The notes: generated by a model from the sequence alone, not told the origin. Positions 40,452-46,500 are shown, numbered from the stretch's first letter. The stretch: DNA of 64,000 nt from Ostrinia nubilalis (GCF_963855985.1 NC_087105.1:1366501-1430500), one strand, 5' to 3'. Numbers and translations: made by a program.

Positions 40452-43223
40452 CGTGTGTGTTATGTGTTAGTTATTGTATTGTTTTAATAAAAGCATCACT
40501 TTCCTCGTAATTTTTAGAATACCTGAAAATAGGAAATGACGCGCACGAGGCGTTAAGAACTGTCTGTTTATCTGTTAGAGACTTCGTGTTAAAGTCATTG
40601 ATCTTTTTTCTTTGTTATTTAAACAGAGTGGATACCAAGAAGGTACTAAACCAATTTTTGGTCGAGGGTAGCGCGGAAGCGGGGAGTTTGTTCCGAGAAA
40701 TCCAAACGTCATTATTGTAGTGTGCGTGTGCATTCATGGATGATTAGGCGTGTACCGATAACATTCAAACATTAGCGGAAGTATGGTGGGGCGCGTCTTC
40801 GTGGATGAAACGAACTATACATAACTTATTTAACATGAATAAAAATACCAATCAATAAGTCGAAAAGATTTCACTAACCTTTGAGACTTCTATCTTGGCC
40901 GCATCCAAGAGTTTCTCAGCCTGTTTGAGGGCCGTCGCGAGTTTCCCGAGGTCTCTCTCGGCGAAGAAACCCTTGTTGGGGTCTGTGCTCACTTTCATGT
41001 TGCCTGTGAGACCATTCTCTAAGAGCACGTGGTCTATAATGGCCGAGCCGTATTCTGTAAACAATATGTAATTATTTCGTCAGATTGTTAAAACAGATGT
41101 GGAAACAACAATATTTTGTTTTTGGAAAGTAGAGAAAAATTTACATTCCAGCAGCCTTTGCACATTTTGCAGCAAAGACACCTGTGATATAATGGTATTA
41201 ATGGTTGCATATTATGCGTTCCAAAGCACACGATGCGTTGCGGCGCCGCGCCTCAAAGATTTCGACTTTGCTGCAGTGTGCCCGCACAGATATTTCTATG
41301 CCGCCGCAGCGCATCGTGTGCTTTGGCTCTATGGAATAATAAGTTTTTTTTCTTCCTCTTATTATCTACAATCGGCCAGTCATAGCCATAATTAGATGCG
41401 TTCTGGGAGCGGATTATTTGAATGGTATGTAATACTCGTATGTATGTATGTATGTAAATAATGGTGATGCAGTGACACTGGAATATAATTTTACTCATAC
41501 AGTTGTGACATGATGTTCAGTACCACTTTTTATTTTTTATTTATGTATTTATTTCTCTCACGACAGACTAATTTAGGAAAAACATTTCGTATATTATATC
41601 TCTTTAACTATAGATCAGCATTGTGAGAGCTGGTGCTATGTTAATAAGTTTAAAAACTTATTAGTTTGACCTTACCAAGGTTGGGATTAAGGATCTTCTT
41701 CAAATTGTCTCCAGGTTTGCTTTTTGCCAGTATTTCTTTCAAAGCGTCTTCTGACGGTGCAGCGTAGTTCGTTTTCGCCCTGTCTAGTGGGTATTTTTCT
41801 TTGACAGCAAACCTGTAAATGTTAACACATATTCAGTTAAAGAGTCAATCATCAATACATTATGTGTCATGTCTTTTTAATTATCAAAGTGCAAATCCGA
41901 TTCATAGTGAAGTGTGGCACTTGTGTTTGTCTTAGTGATGATAACATATTCTCATGAGTGGTTAGGTAGGAGTTATTATTGCTTACTAGCAACCCGCCCC
42001 GGCTTCGCACAGGTGCTAAAAGTACTTAAAAACCTTCCTCTTGAATCACTCTTATCTATTAAAAAAACTGCATCAAAATCCGTTGCGACTTTTACAGATC
42101 TAAGCATACATAGACAGACAGAAAAGCAACTTTGTTTTATAATCTGTATTGATAGTGATTGGACTGTTTAATGTTTATACATAGTACTCAGGCAGTACTT
42201 ACAGTAACATACAAATACTACCTGATTTTATCTCGTTCCACATGAGGCCTGAGTACGTTAAGAATGGTCCAGTCACAGTCGGTCAGGACTATGTTTCCCC
42301 TATCGTACAGCTCCAGTATAACATGATACGCTGCCTCACCGGTGCCAAACTGGAGGTCTACTATACGATCAATGCCAAGCTGCGTGAGACGCTCTAGTCG
42401 TTTGTTTTTTAGATGTTTCCTTAGCTACAATAAAATGGAATACACAATCATTTTGAGTATCAATTTTTTTTTGTGTCAGTCACAAAGTTATTCTGCAAAA
42501 TATTTTTAATGTTTAAGTAATTTTTATTAAGTCTAGATTTTGATAAACCTATATGCCTAAGCACTGATAAGAATGAGACACTTTTGCATTGTTGACTGGA
42601 ATGAATACGACTGGTTAATAAACAAAATTAATGATATAGATTTTATTTAGTTTGTTAACTAACATTATTTTTAATAAATACTTTTACACACCTTCATTGT
42701 GAACCCAGAGGGTGCCACATTCTTGGGCCATTCAAATTGTGTGGTGTGGAATCTGTTTCCTGACTCCAGTAGCAGCACACTCTTCTCTTCAGACCGCTGC
42801 AATCGTATCACATACGTTTTGTTGTCTATGTCGTACACTTGATTGACTCGCATGCCAATCAGCCTGAAAATGTAGATTTTTTCAGATTTAAAATAGTATA
42901 ATGATATTACTAATAGATATTAAAAAGATAATCGTTACGTGCATTGCAAAAAATTCTGGGCTTGCATCACGGTCAAGACAATTTTATTATCATCATTTCG
43001 TAATTGGTTTATTGTGTTTTATCTCATAGCTTATGACTTAAGCTTATGGTACATTTATTGGAGATTCGAATCTTGCATTATTTTAGAATAATGCAAGATA
43101 ATAATCGTAAAAACGTAAAGAAATTGTGTAAAAATAAATAAGTCCAAAACAAAAACATAACCTTTACCTCTGTAATTCTGTGATCATACAAATTATATCG
43201 TAGGTATTAAATCGGTTCTTCAT
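15150..43223 (-). CDS. NEMF: NEMF / Caliban / Rqc2 ribosome quality control protein, 18 exons, 1014 aa
   Basis: Binds peptidyl-tRNA-obstructed 60S subunits, recruits Listerin and directs C-terminal tailing of stalled chains. Exons in transcript order: 43168-43223, 42692-42863, 42222-42424, 41676-41812, 40879-41054, 39525-39719, 37857-38039, 36669-36889, 35774-35969, 34379-34560, 30425-30596, 29756-29876, 28639-28904, 28423-28492, 20012-20220, 18765-18923, 17461-17588, 15150-15348. All phases join; 1015 codons with the stop. Domains: NFACT-N 1-310 ([22 protein letters not shown] motif D95-R96 in GIDRIVD, the tRNA-contact pair of the family); coiled coil 315-450; NFACT-R 510-630 ([52 protein letters not shown]); acidic linker 671-760; Lys-rich 785-905; NFACT-C to the end. 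Near the usual length (human about 1076). Several exons have partial downstream copies (separate entries). Intron 14 is 7.5 kb+ of repeats. Confidence 0.95.
15425..15690 (+). mobile_element. rearranged non-LTR retrotransposon 3' fragment, NEMF intron 17
   Basis: Two pieces of the RTE-like tail (AAGTGGCAGTGAGCGGGGCA…GTAGGCAGGCCTCC, then GATGGTCTGGTGAAG…GGACCAATCATTATGG) are separated by about 85 bp of unrelated sequence (15530-15615), so the copy is interrupted or recombined. Confidence 0.55.
15704..16523 (-). mobile_element. 5'-truncated non-LTR retrotransposon, 3' portion (same family as 25105-26512)
   Basis: Minus-strand copy encoding the last part of a reverse-transcriptase ORF ([20 protein letters not shown] … [19 protein letters not shown]) and the 3' UTR, ending in an AT-rich tail near 15704. 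It is almost identical to the corresponding part of the copy at 25105-26512. A Helitron-like repeat (15922-16176) is inserted in its 3' UTR. Confidence 0.75.
15922..16176 (+). repeat. Helitron-like lepidopteran repeat with (CAGA)n
   Basis: Starts ACTAGCTTTCCGCCCGCGGC, has TTTCATCAAAATCGGTTGCG in the middle, a (CAGA) run at 16106-16147 and ends TTCGCATTTATAATATTAGT. An almost identical reverse-orientation copy lies at 40065-40303. The ACTAGCTTT… start and …ATTAGT end, with no TIRs, fit the Lep1-type Helitron-like families of Lepidoptera. Inserted into the retrotransposon 15704-16523, so younger than it. Confidence 0.55.
16560..16886 (+). mobile_element. non-LTR retrotransposon 3' end (RTE-like), 330 bp
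   Basis: Encodes [20 protein letters not shown]…[20 protein letters not shown]…[16 protein letters not shown]…[12 protein letters not shown] and ends in (CGAA)n. It is close to the copy at 60545-60890. Confidence 0.8.
16898..16975 (+). mobile_element. half of a hairpin MITE (GCCAAAGCACACGATGCG family)
   Basis: GAGCCAAAGCACACGATGCG … AGAAATATCGGTGGCGGGCAC matches one arm of the complete hairpin at 41215-41337. The opposite arm is missing here. Confidence 0.5.
16977..17406. mobile_element. 430-bp hairpin MITE, NEMF intron 17
   Basis: Outer ends GAGAAGCCACACGGTGC and GCACCGTGTGGCTTCTC. The inner arms (about 17060-17130 and 17218-17292) are long and nearly perfect: CAAATGAGTAGGTCATCTTC … GTATGTGAGCGCGCCAA and mirror. 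It ends 54 bp before NEMF exon 17. Open frames over it are mirror artefacts. Confidence 0.65.
17744..18220. other. NEMF intron 16, part with nothing recognised
   Basis: No repeat, exon-like segment or motif that I can support. A short GGGGGGCGTAGTGAGTTTAC stretch near 17758 is the only compositional oddity. Confidence 0.4.
18225..18640. mobile_element. MITE with GATGTGCCGAGTC ends, NEMF intron 16
   Basis: 13-bp perfect TIRs at 18225 and 18640. The interior carries many ACTCGAATAC / GTATTCGAGT motifs in both orientations (about 18270-18320, 18510-18570), so it folds irregularly. Non-coding. Confidence 0.6.
19445..19722 (+). mobile_element. non-LTR retrotransposon 3' end, (GAT)n-tail subfamily
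   Basis: AAGCTGAAGTGGCAATAGGC … CGGAAAGCGCAGTGTAGGAC … GCGCTGGATGCAGGCCGCCA … GCCTATGTTCAGCAGTGGAC … (GAT)n. Same subfamily as 9123-9268, 32216-32540 and 38190-38505. It lies in NEMF intron 15. Confidence 0.75.
19830..19995 (+). repeat. Helitron-like / interspersed repeat fragment
   Basis: ACTCGAGAACGGCTGGGCCG … TTGAGCTGATTTTGG … GCGGAACAGAGTTCGCCGGG TCAGCTAGT: a widely dispersed lepidopteran repeat end, just before NEMF exon 15. Non-coding. Confidence 0.45.
20248..20432 (+). repeat. Helitron-like lepidopteran repeat (CCCGCGGCTTCGCCCGCG family)
   Basis: ACTAGCTTTTGCCCGCGGCT…, then TTCATCAAAATCCGTTCAGT and CTTTCGCATTTATAAT at the end. Same head and tail as 15922-16176 with a different middle. 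It begins 27 bp upstream (transcript sense) of NEMF exon 15. Confidence 0.6.
20510..20660. repeat. MITE-like hairpin with GGGAGCG(A/G)CAC motif
   Basis: AAGGGAGCGACACGTGAGGG…GACATTGACA…ATGACGTGACGGAGCATAC, and to the right GTGCCGCTCCCATACTTGAG in inverse orientation. A partial relative is at 10590-10645 (ATGGGAGCGGCACAGAGGGG). Confidence 0.4.
20930..21250 (+). repeat. dispersed repeat C, inverted copy at 28045-28340
   Basis: GCGTGACGTCATTATATCCG … GCCGGCGTACTAATGG … TTTTCCGGCTAAACTATCAG … CCTATCGACCAGTAATTTTT is present in reverse complement at 28045-28340 (TAATGACGTCATCGTC, CGCAGTACGCCGGC, TTTAAAAATTACCTATCGAT). Both copies are in NEMF intron 14. Non-coding. Confidence 0.5.
21311..21948 (+). 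repeat. G-run minisatellite (about 17 units of 30-45 bp)
   Basis: Each unit is a CATACCCAGCTTCTGGCCTG-like block followed by a variable G-run (4 to about 20 G). The last words alternate between CAGTTTCTGG, CAGCTTCTGG and CAGCTTATGC, giving a higher-order pattern. G-runs are on the plus strand, which is the template strand of NEMF. Glycine-rich open frames here are composition artefacts. Confidence 0.85.
22075..22262 (+). repeat. dispersed repeat D, inverted copy at 39318-39505
   Basis: CAGAATAATAATAAGTACTA, CTTCGCGAAGGTATTCAAAA, CAATATGGTGTAATTTAGCT, GAGCACCGTTTTGTTGACAT and GTCAGTGATCGG all recur in reverse complement in NEMF intron 6. Non-coding. Confidence 0.5.
22263..22960. other. part of NEMF intron 14 with nothing recognised
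   Basis: AT-rich sequence with no exon context, no strong inverted repeat and no match elsewhere in the window apart from a short CTGTCTGTCTGTCC / CTTAGATCTTTAAAACTATG head near 22900, which resembles the interspersed repeat fragment at 41984. Confidence 0.35.
22967..23005. repeat. GGGTTCCGT…ACGGAACCC hairpin of a common lepidopteran repeat
   Basis: AGGGTTCCGTAGCCAAATGG followed by CAAAAACGGAACCCTTA: a short stem that commonly marks one end of an abundant lepidopteran repeat. Immediately left of the Tc1-like element. Confidence 0.45.
23008..24641. mobile_element. fold-back Tc1/mariner-like element (two 5' halves head to head), 1634 bp
   Basis: Both termini are CACTCGCGAGCAAAA and flanked by TA (23006-23007 and 24642-24643), the Tc1/mariner target. 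The left arm (23008 to about 23760) is repeated in inverse orientation (about 23900-24641), so the unit is a giant palindrome with a loop of about 140 bp. Each arm encodes the N-terminal helix-turn-helix of a Tc1-type transposase ([19 protein letters not shown]…[12 protein letters not shown] at 23351-23490 and mirror at 24175-24310), then [24 protein letters not shown] sequence near the centre. No DDE catalytic domain is present and stops interrupt the arms, so it is dead as a transposase source. Inside NEMF intron 14. Confidence 0.8.
25105..26512 (-). mobile_element. 5'-truncated non-LTR retrotransposon with intact RT C-terminal half
   Basis: Minus strand. An open frame from 26503 to 25409 (364 aa) carries the reverse transcriptase motifs [13 protein letters not shown] (residues 59-71) and the catalytic FADD (89-92), followed by a thumb-like region and [17 protein letters not shown] 3' UTR of about 300 bp follows and ends in a (TTTA)n tail at 25105-25130. 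The 5' truncation is at about 26512, with no endonuclease. It belongs to the Jockey/CR1-like superfamily by motif style; the exact clade is not determined. It lies in NEMF intron 14, same orientation as the gene. A second copy is at 15704-16523. Confidence 0.85.
26975..27105. mobile_element. 131-bp hairpin MITE with (CA)n loop
   Basis: Arms ACAAGATTTAAGAAAACAAC…GGCAATCAGCTGACA and mirror TGTCAGCTGATTGCC…GTTGTTTTCTTAAATCGTGT, with a (CA)n microsatellite (27022-27042) in the loop. Confidence 0.65.
27470..27822 (+). repeat. dispersed repeat E, inverted copy at 38513-38757 plus 39236-39330
   Basis: AATTTGCATGAATTATCATG, CCTCTCAGTGTCTTCAGGCA, AGGCAGTTAAATACTGCACA, TACGCGTGCGTGTGTCAATG, GTGCGTGTTTTGTTTTCGAT and GCGGAGATGAACAGGCCTGG all recur in reverse complement in NEMF intron 6, where a TIR element has landed inside. 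No convincing coding frame. Confidence 0.55.
28045..28340 (-). repeat. dispersed repeat C, second copy
   Basis: Reverse complement of 20930-21250 (shared GATATAATGACGTCATCGTC-like core and GTACGCCGGC). Lies 82 bp downstream (transcript sense) of NEMF exon 14. Confidence 0.5.
28905..29755. other. NEMF intron 12, nothing recognised except a (TTTC)n run
   Basis: About 850 bp with no repeat or exon-like segment I can support. A (TTTC)n microsatellite lies near 29456-29475. Confidence 0.4.
30025..30140 (-). mobile_element. non-LTR retrotransposon 3' end (RTE-like), NEMF intron 11
   Basis: TCGTTCGTTTCATCCCAAAG, TCTATTGCTGGACCAAGGCC, then ACGAGCTATGTGCCCCGCCC: a shortened minus-strand copy with an internal deletion. 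Confidence 0.6.
30218..30357 (-). pseudogene. partial downstream copies of NEMF exon 11
   Basis: 30310-30357 repeats the last about 47 nt of exon 11 with its donor (…CTGCACTTTGGGTTCACCTT…CAGG|GTAAGAG). 30218-30273 is a degenerate copy of the exon's middle (CTTGCCGCGAATCACGAAGG … GGGCGCAAACTTGG on the plus strand). Both lie on the downstream side of the real exon (30425-30596) and share AACAAAGGxGCACxCxACAA spacer sequence with its flank. Neither has a usable acceptor. Confidence 0.65.
30640..30710 (-). repeat. tRNA-derived SINE head (A box)
   Basis: The minus strand reads TAGCTCAGTGGTCAGAGCA at 30672-30691, a good pol III A box with D-arm, followed by a weak B box. No 3' acceptor stem or CCA-like end, so not a functional tRNA gene. 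In NEMF intron 10. Confidence 0.45.
31143..31282 (-). pseudogene. NEMF exon 10 partial copy C1 (140 nt, open, splice sites retained)
   Basis: Repeats the last 140 nt of NEMF exon 10 (R-Y-L-K-A-G-D…A-V-A-Y). Donor CTACAG|GTGAGG and, at the upstream boundary, CCTTAG|CCACGC, an AG in phase 0 like the real exon. Against the real exon I count eight synonymous changes and one replacement (Ser to Thr in PRSLAEAG). Either a cryptic or mutually exclusive exon, or a duplicate without function. Confidence 0.7.
31563..31628 (-). pseudogene. degenerate NEMF exon 10 remnant (older layer)
   Basis: The minus strand reads TACGTGATCGTAAAGAACCC then GACGGCTTATAG|GTGAAAC, resembling VVVKNPSG…AY|donor of exon 10 with deletions and a stop. 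Similar remnants occur at about 32130-32192, 33163-33220, 33725-33772 and 34252-34312, one in every spacer of the array. Confidence 0.5.
31690..31829 (-). pseudogene. NEMF exon 10 partial copy C2 (140 nt, open)
   Basis: Same boundaries as C1, donor CTACAG|GTGAGA. Five differences from the real exon, all synonymous by my reading, including both TAC/TAT and CTT/CTC at the 5' edge. Encodes the identical 45 residues. Confidence 0.7.
31876..31940 (+). repeat. 20-bp minisatellite (GACACGAGAGGGTCATTTAA), about 3 units
   Basis: Tandem copies of the unit lie between exon-10 copies C2 and C3. A seven-unit run of the same motif is at 32826-32965. Confidence 0.7.
32216..32545 (-). mobile_element. non-LTR retrotransposon 3' end, (GAT)n-tail subfamily
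   Basis: CATCATCATTTCAGCCATAG, GACGTCCACTGCTGAACATA, …CCGGTACGCGGCCTCC…, GGATTTCCTCATTTCCGATT. Minus orientation; inserted in the C2-C3 spacer of the NEMF exon-10 array, which explains the longer period there (946 versus about 530-547 bp). Confidence 0.75.
32636..32775 (-). pseudogene. NEMF exon 10 partial copy C3 (140 nt, open)
   Basis: Donor CTACAG|GTGAGG, AG|CCACGG at the left boundary. About ten synonymous changes and one replacement (Ser to Thr) against the real exon; the most diverged copy at the DNA level, yet still open. Confidence 0.7.
32826..32965 (+). repeat. 20-bp minisatellite (GACACGAGAGGGTCATTTAA), about 7 units
   Basis: Seven near-identical units in the C3-C4 spacer of the exon-10 array. 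The unit appears once or as half copies in the other spacers, so it expanded locally. Confidence 0.8.
33309..33448 (-). pseudogene. NEMF exon 10 partial copy C4 (140 nt, open)
   Basis: Donor CTACAG|GTAAGG. About nine synonymous changes and one replacement (Ser to Thr, through a two-base change TCG to ACT). Its spacer is almost identical to that after C1. Confidence 0.7.
33836..33975 (-). pseudogene. NEMF exon 10 partial copy C5 (140 nt, open), nearest to the real exon
   Basis: Donor CTACAG|GTGAGT, AG|CCACGC at the left boundary. Five synonymous changes and one replacement (Tyr to Asn in RYLKAGD). In transcript order it is the first copy after the real exon 34379-34560. Confidence 0.7.
34600..35235. 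other. NEMF intron 9, part with nothing recognised
   Basis: About 635 bp between real exon 10 and the exon-9 copies. AT-rich; no repeat or exon-like segment that I can support. Confidence 0.4.
35241..35665 (-). pseudogene. three tandem partial copies of NEMF exon 9 (150-bp units)
   Basis: X1 35241-35366, X2 35392-35516 and X3 35542-35665 each repeat the last about 125 nt of exon 9 (35774-35969; …[19 protein letters not shown]…FFWFISS) and a GTAAGT donor. X1 is open, with Tyr to Asp near the end (SSDNDL). X2 and X3 lack one base in the GCTGAAAGGAAGACC region, so they are frameshifted relative to the exon, and X2 ends in TAG. None has an obvious acceptor. The gap between X3 and the real exon is about 110 bp. 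Confidence 0.75.
36180..36360. mobile_element. GC-rich MITE fragment (CGCCCACGGCGACTTTTT family)
   Basis: ACACGGTCGCGCGTTTGCAT … GCGTCGCTTCTGTAGTGCGT … AAAAAGTCGCCGTGGGCGAG. Half-length relative of 10736-11074, in NEMF intron 8. Confidence 0.55.
36378..36627 (-). mobile_element. non-LTR retrotransposon 3' end (RTE-like), (CGAA)n-tail subfamily
   Basis: GTTCGTTCGTTCGTTCGATT, ACGTCCACTGCTGGACAAAG, …TCGGTCCACCTAGTAGGAGG…, ACGAGCTATGTGCCCCGCCC. Minus orientation, 40 bp from NEMF exon 8. Confidence 0.8.
36925..36990 (-). mobile_element. very short non-LTR retrotransposon 3' relic
   Basis: TTATCATCATTTCAGCCACC, ATAGGCCTCCCCTAATGATT, then TTGGTAGCG: the extreme 3' end of the (GAT)n subfamily. Confidence 0.55.
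37230..37815 (+). repeat. 22-bp minisatellite (GTCACGCCGATGTTGCGTCA) split by an exon copy
   Basis: Units of about 22 bp, CACGCCGATGTTGCGTCACxGT, fill 37255-37345 and 37505-37815 (at least 14 recognisable units, several with the palindromic GTCACGGTGAC). The exon-7 copy 37374-37508 sits between the two blocks. CpG-rich; open frames here are repeat artefacts. Confidence 0.75.
37374..37508 (-). pseudogene. partial copy of NEMF exon 7 (135 nt, identical)
   Basis: The last 135 nt of exon 7 (37857-38039) plus its donor CAG|GTAACT and about 55 bp of intron are repeated here with no difference in the exon part. The copy starts abruptly at GGTCTTT (plus strand) and has no acceptor. The perfect identity indicates a very recent duplication or conversion. 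Confidence 0.8.
38100..38505 (-). mobile_element. two non-LTR retrotransposon 3' fragments, NEMF intron 6
   Basis: 38100-38165 (ACCAGATCGTCACTCCACCT…) is a piece of the (CGAA) subfamily. 38190-38505 (CATCATTTCAACCATAAG…, CTGAACATAGGCCTCC…, GATTTTAGTTCGTTTACGGA) is a copy of the (GAT)n subfamily with small indels. Confidence 0.65.
38513..38757 (-). repeat. dispersed repeat E, second copy (interrupted)
   Basis: Reverse complement of 27560-27822. Its continuation resumes at 39236 after a TIR insertion (38766-39234). Confidence 0.55.
38766..39234. mobile_element. 469-bp TIR element inserted in dispersed repeat E
   Basis: TIRs of about 50 bp start GGGTCCGTGGCCGAGTCCCC at the left and mirror at the right (…GGGACACGGCCACGGACCC). 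The AT-rich interior has no transposase. The interrupted host repeat defines the insertion boundaries independently. Confidence 0.75.
39318..39505 (-). repeat. dispersed repeat D, second copy
   Basis: Reverse complement of 22075-22262; ends 19 bp before NEMF exon 6 acceptor-distal side (exon low end 39525). Confidence 0.5.
39830..40064. other. retroposon-like tail in NEMF intron 5
   Basis: AATAAATAAATAATAACTTT … TTTACAAAATACATAAAGTC … resembles the AT-rich 3' end of a non-LTR element in minus orientation, but I cannot place it in a family. Confidence 0.3.
40065..40303 (-). repeat. Helitron-like lepidopteran repeat with (CTGT)n
   Basis: Reverse-orientation copy of 15922-16176: ACTAATATTATAAATGCGAA, short CTGT run, CCGATTTTGATGAAATTTGG, CCGCGGGCGGAAAGCTAGT. 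Differs mainly in microsatellite length. Confidence 0.6.
40407..40462. repeat. (TG)n microsatellite
   Basis: TG dinucleotide run with a few TGCG interruptions near its end; NEMF intron 5. Confidence 0.85.
41215..41345. mobile_element. hairpin MITE (CCAAAGCACACGATGCG family), complete
   Basis: Arms CCAAAGCACACGATGCGTTG and CAGCGCATCGTGTGCTTTGG enclose about 85 bp. One arm is also found at 16898-16975. NEMF intron 4. Confidence 0.65.
41984..42155 (+). repeat. interspersed repeat (ACTAGCAACCCGCCCCGGCT family)
   Basis: ACTAGCAACCCGCCCCGGCT, then CATCAAAATCCGTTGCGACT, AGATCTAAGCATACATAGAC: the standard layout of this lepidopteran Helitron-like family. NEMF intron 3. Confidence 0.55.
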
Positions 43224-43589
43224 CTTGCTTGCTTTATGTTCTTTTCATGAAAATAAATTCTTTACACTTTCACCTGCAATAAATTGCACAAATCTGAAAA
43301 AAACAGCGTAAACGTTTGCAATTTTACTGTCAATAGAAATGTCAAAAGGTGTGACGTTGACTCACCCAGCTGAGCAAAAGGCCACAGTGGAGAGAATTCA
43401 GTAGGACTAAACTTTGAGCTCACTCAACGTCCGCGAAACGATGAGCTCTCACGACTTTCTTTATTGGACCGTACCTTTTTTGGCATTCGTTTGTCACTTT
43501 CGTGATGTCAATTTAACGTCAAATGCACGTTTCAGTCTTTTACGAAGTAAATAAACCTATTTTTCCAAAAATCCCTGTAAATTAACACT
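43224..43589. promoter_or_regulatory. 366-bp bidirectional promoter, NEMF / EXOSC5
   Basis: Only 366 bp separate the two divergent start codons, so both promoters must lie here. A good insect initiator, TTCAGTCTTT, lies at 43531-43540 for EXOSC5. ACGTCA/TGACGT-like motifs occur near 43353 and 43505-43520. No TATA box at the expected distance on either side, as usual for housekeeping genes. Confidence 0.65.
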
Positions 43590-46500
43590 ATGGGTGCCGA
43601 TGAAAAGGATTTTAAAGATTTCAAACTCCAACCTATGAAGTGCGAGTTAAACTTTTTGAGTAAATCCGATGGTTCGGCGATATTATCTCAAGGTTTGTAC
43701 AAATGGTTTTTATCGCTTTATTTGTCGTTAAACCGGTGTTTAAGGCCCTAATAATCTTAACAATACTTTTAGCAACCTTTTCCTATTTAGTTTAATACTA
43801 AATTTACCTGTAAACGCACTAAATATCGGAATCATCGGCACTTAAAAAAAGTTGGGTTATAATATTATAATATCGTTATGTACCGTGTTCCAGGAGACAC
43901 AGTGGCGCTGGTGAGCGTGAATGGTCCCCTGGATATCAAAACTACAAGCCAGAGCATAGAGAAGTCAACTCTAGAGATATTGTACAGCAGCAAAGGTGGC
44001 AAACCATCAGTTGCTGATAGGTTTGTATTTCATTCGTATAATTTACTGATATTTAATTACAAACCCTGTAGATTACAATTGGACGTAGTTATGCTACAAC
44101 GTTCCAACCCACAAGGTGGTCAAAATTGAGTTTTTGAGCCCAAGCTAGGTATTTTGGGTCACCCTATCTAGTGCTGAAGACACTGACTCTCTTACGACAA
44201 TAATTAATGAAATAATTAAGCGGTCCCAATGATACAACGATCCAAAAGATCTAAATAAAATCTTAAAATGTGACATTCCATTTGGAACGTTATGTTTTAA
44301 TTCGTTTTGGACTGAATACAATGAAAATAATGATCCAATCATTTTGGAACGTTTTACAAATAACTAATTTTAAATGTTAAAAAGTGACATTCCATTTGGA
44401 TCGTATGCTTTTAATTCGTTTTGGACTGAATAAAATAAAAATAATGTTCCAATGTACTTGGAACGTTTTTAAAAAGGCTTTTTGTTTGAAAGTGGCTTTT
44501 AACTTAATTTGCAAAAACGTTCCAATGTGTGAAAATTGTTATAGTATTATTTTGGTAGTTAATAATTATAAATACATTTTTTTTCTAAAATATAAGCATA
44601 ACAATATTTTAGAAAAAATAAGTATAACACTGAAACAATATTATTTTAAAAATTTAATATATTTATATGTGTAATTATAGATAATAATTATTAATTATCG
44701 TTTAATAGAATGTTTATGTCCGAATTTACAATGGCATACTTTTAAAATAGCAGAATTTCTTTTGGCAAAATTTCATTCTGCATATTATTATATTAAAGTG
44801 GGGTCCCGTTGCAGTTGGCATCTTGTTGGTGAATGGGTGGCACTGCTCAGTTTACTCTTGTTTTTATTTATTTTTTTCTTCTTCCATTATTATGTGCCAC
44901 TGTCATGAGTCTATGTAATTGCCTGTATTTGTGTGATGTCCATTGTAATAAATGTATCTTTCTTTGTATCAATGATGTTTTCAGTAACAGTACACTTAGT
45001 ACAATTAGTTTTCCGCAACATTCCTGGACAGGATATACTAAATAAACGTCATGCAATCGATATTATGCAGAATATTTTCAATATTGCAGAAATTCTGCCA
45101 TCTGCATAGTATGCCAAGTGGAATGGTACCAATAATCATGGTACTAAATAAAAGTTATTCTAATCGATATTACGCAGAGTATTTTAAATATTTCAAACTA
45201 AATTCTGCCATCTGCATAGTATTCCAAGTGGAATGGTACCAATTAATAATCGTGCTACTAATTAAACGTTATACTAATCGATATTATTCAGAATGAAATT
45301 TTGCCAAAAGAAATTCTGCTAGTTTAAAAGTATGCCATTGTAAATCTAAATATGTAAAAGGAGAAACTGACTGACTGACTGACATATCAATGCACAGCCT
45401 AAACGGCTAAACGTAGGCACTTGAAATTTGGAAGGGACGTAGCTTAGGTACCGTAGAGGTGCATTAAGAAAGGAATTCCCGAAATTCCCACGGGAACGGA
45501 AATTAGCGGGAAAATCCTTTTGTATGAAAAATCTAAACCGCTTAAGTTAGACGCTTGAAATTTGGCATGCAAGTACCTTAGTAAACTTAAAGCTTAGTTA
45601 CAACAGGATATTGCAAAATTCCCACAGGAACGGGAGTTAGCGGGAAAAAGCGTACCACTAGTTACCGGGAAAAAAAGTGGTGTGCTTTTTTTTTGGCAGC
45701 GAGTAGAACTGAGTAGTATGTATCACTTCAACTAAATAAATTAACGTTATTACATACTTGTCATTAAAATTTACTAATATTTCTCATACTTTAAAAAAAA
45801 TGTACTTGGAACGTTTTTGCAAAATAAGGTATAAACTAATTTCATACAAAAAGTCTTTTTGCAAAAACGTTCCAAGTACATTTTTTTCAAAATTTGTATG
45901 AGAAATATTAGTTAATTTTAATGACAAGTATGTAATAAAATAACGATTATTTATTTAGTTGAAGTGATACATACTACTCAGTTCTACTCGCTACCAAAAC
46001 AAAGCGTACCACAAATTTACAAAAACGCGATTATCTCAGTTCGACTTGCGTGTGGGTTGGAACGTTGTAGCATAACTACGTCCAATTAGAATATTGCTGT
46101 ATCTTAACAAGCTAATTCTAATAAGAGATAACAACAATATCTATCAAGAGATGTACTCAAATTAGAACAGAAACTTAAGACAAATCTTTTCAAAATTATT
46201 GTGAAATAGATGTTACAATGCATTATCATGGTGTTATGTTAGCTAGTCCAATACAGAAGTTAAGTGCTGCTATTAGTGTAATTAAATGGTTTTTAATGAT
46301 GAATCCAATTTAATTTCAGATACAAAGAAAATGTAATCAGACAAACTTGTGAAAAGGCAATCTTGGGCAGTCTGTACCCACGCACCGGCATCACTGTCAC
46401 CATACAAGAGCTAGAAGACTTTGGAGGGGTAAGAATGGGTGATTTAAGTGGTTTCACTACAGCTTGCAGTTGTGAGACACTACACAGCAGAAAAATTGTG

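Larger units (their letters stand above)
44077..46087. mobile_element. 2.0-kb non-autonomous TIR element in EXOSC5 intron 2, with nested palindromes
   Basis: Perfect inverted ends of about 36 bp starting AATTGGACGTAGTTATGCTA. Inside are a 620-bp palindromic element (44725-45344, ends TTTACAATGGCATACTTTTA), a Helitron-like repeat (45364-45655), and a 350-bp hairpin (about 45664-46017, arms GCGAGTAGAACTGAGTAGTA). A GTTCCAAGTACATT / GGAACGTTTT motif recurs throughout (44280-44470, 45805-45890). No transposase frame. Confidence 0.7.

Noticed and set aside
41099..41395. 98-aa plus-strand frame over NEMF intron 4
   Set aside because: Reads through a hairpin MITE; no coding signature.
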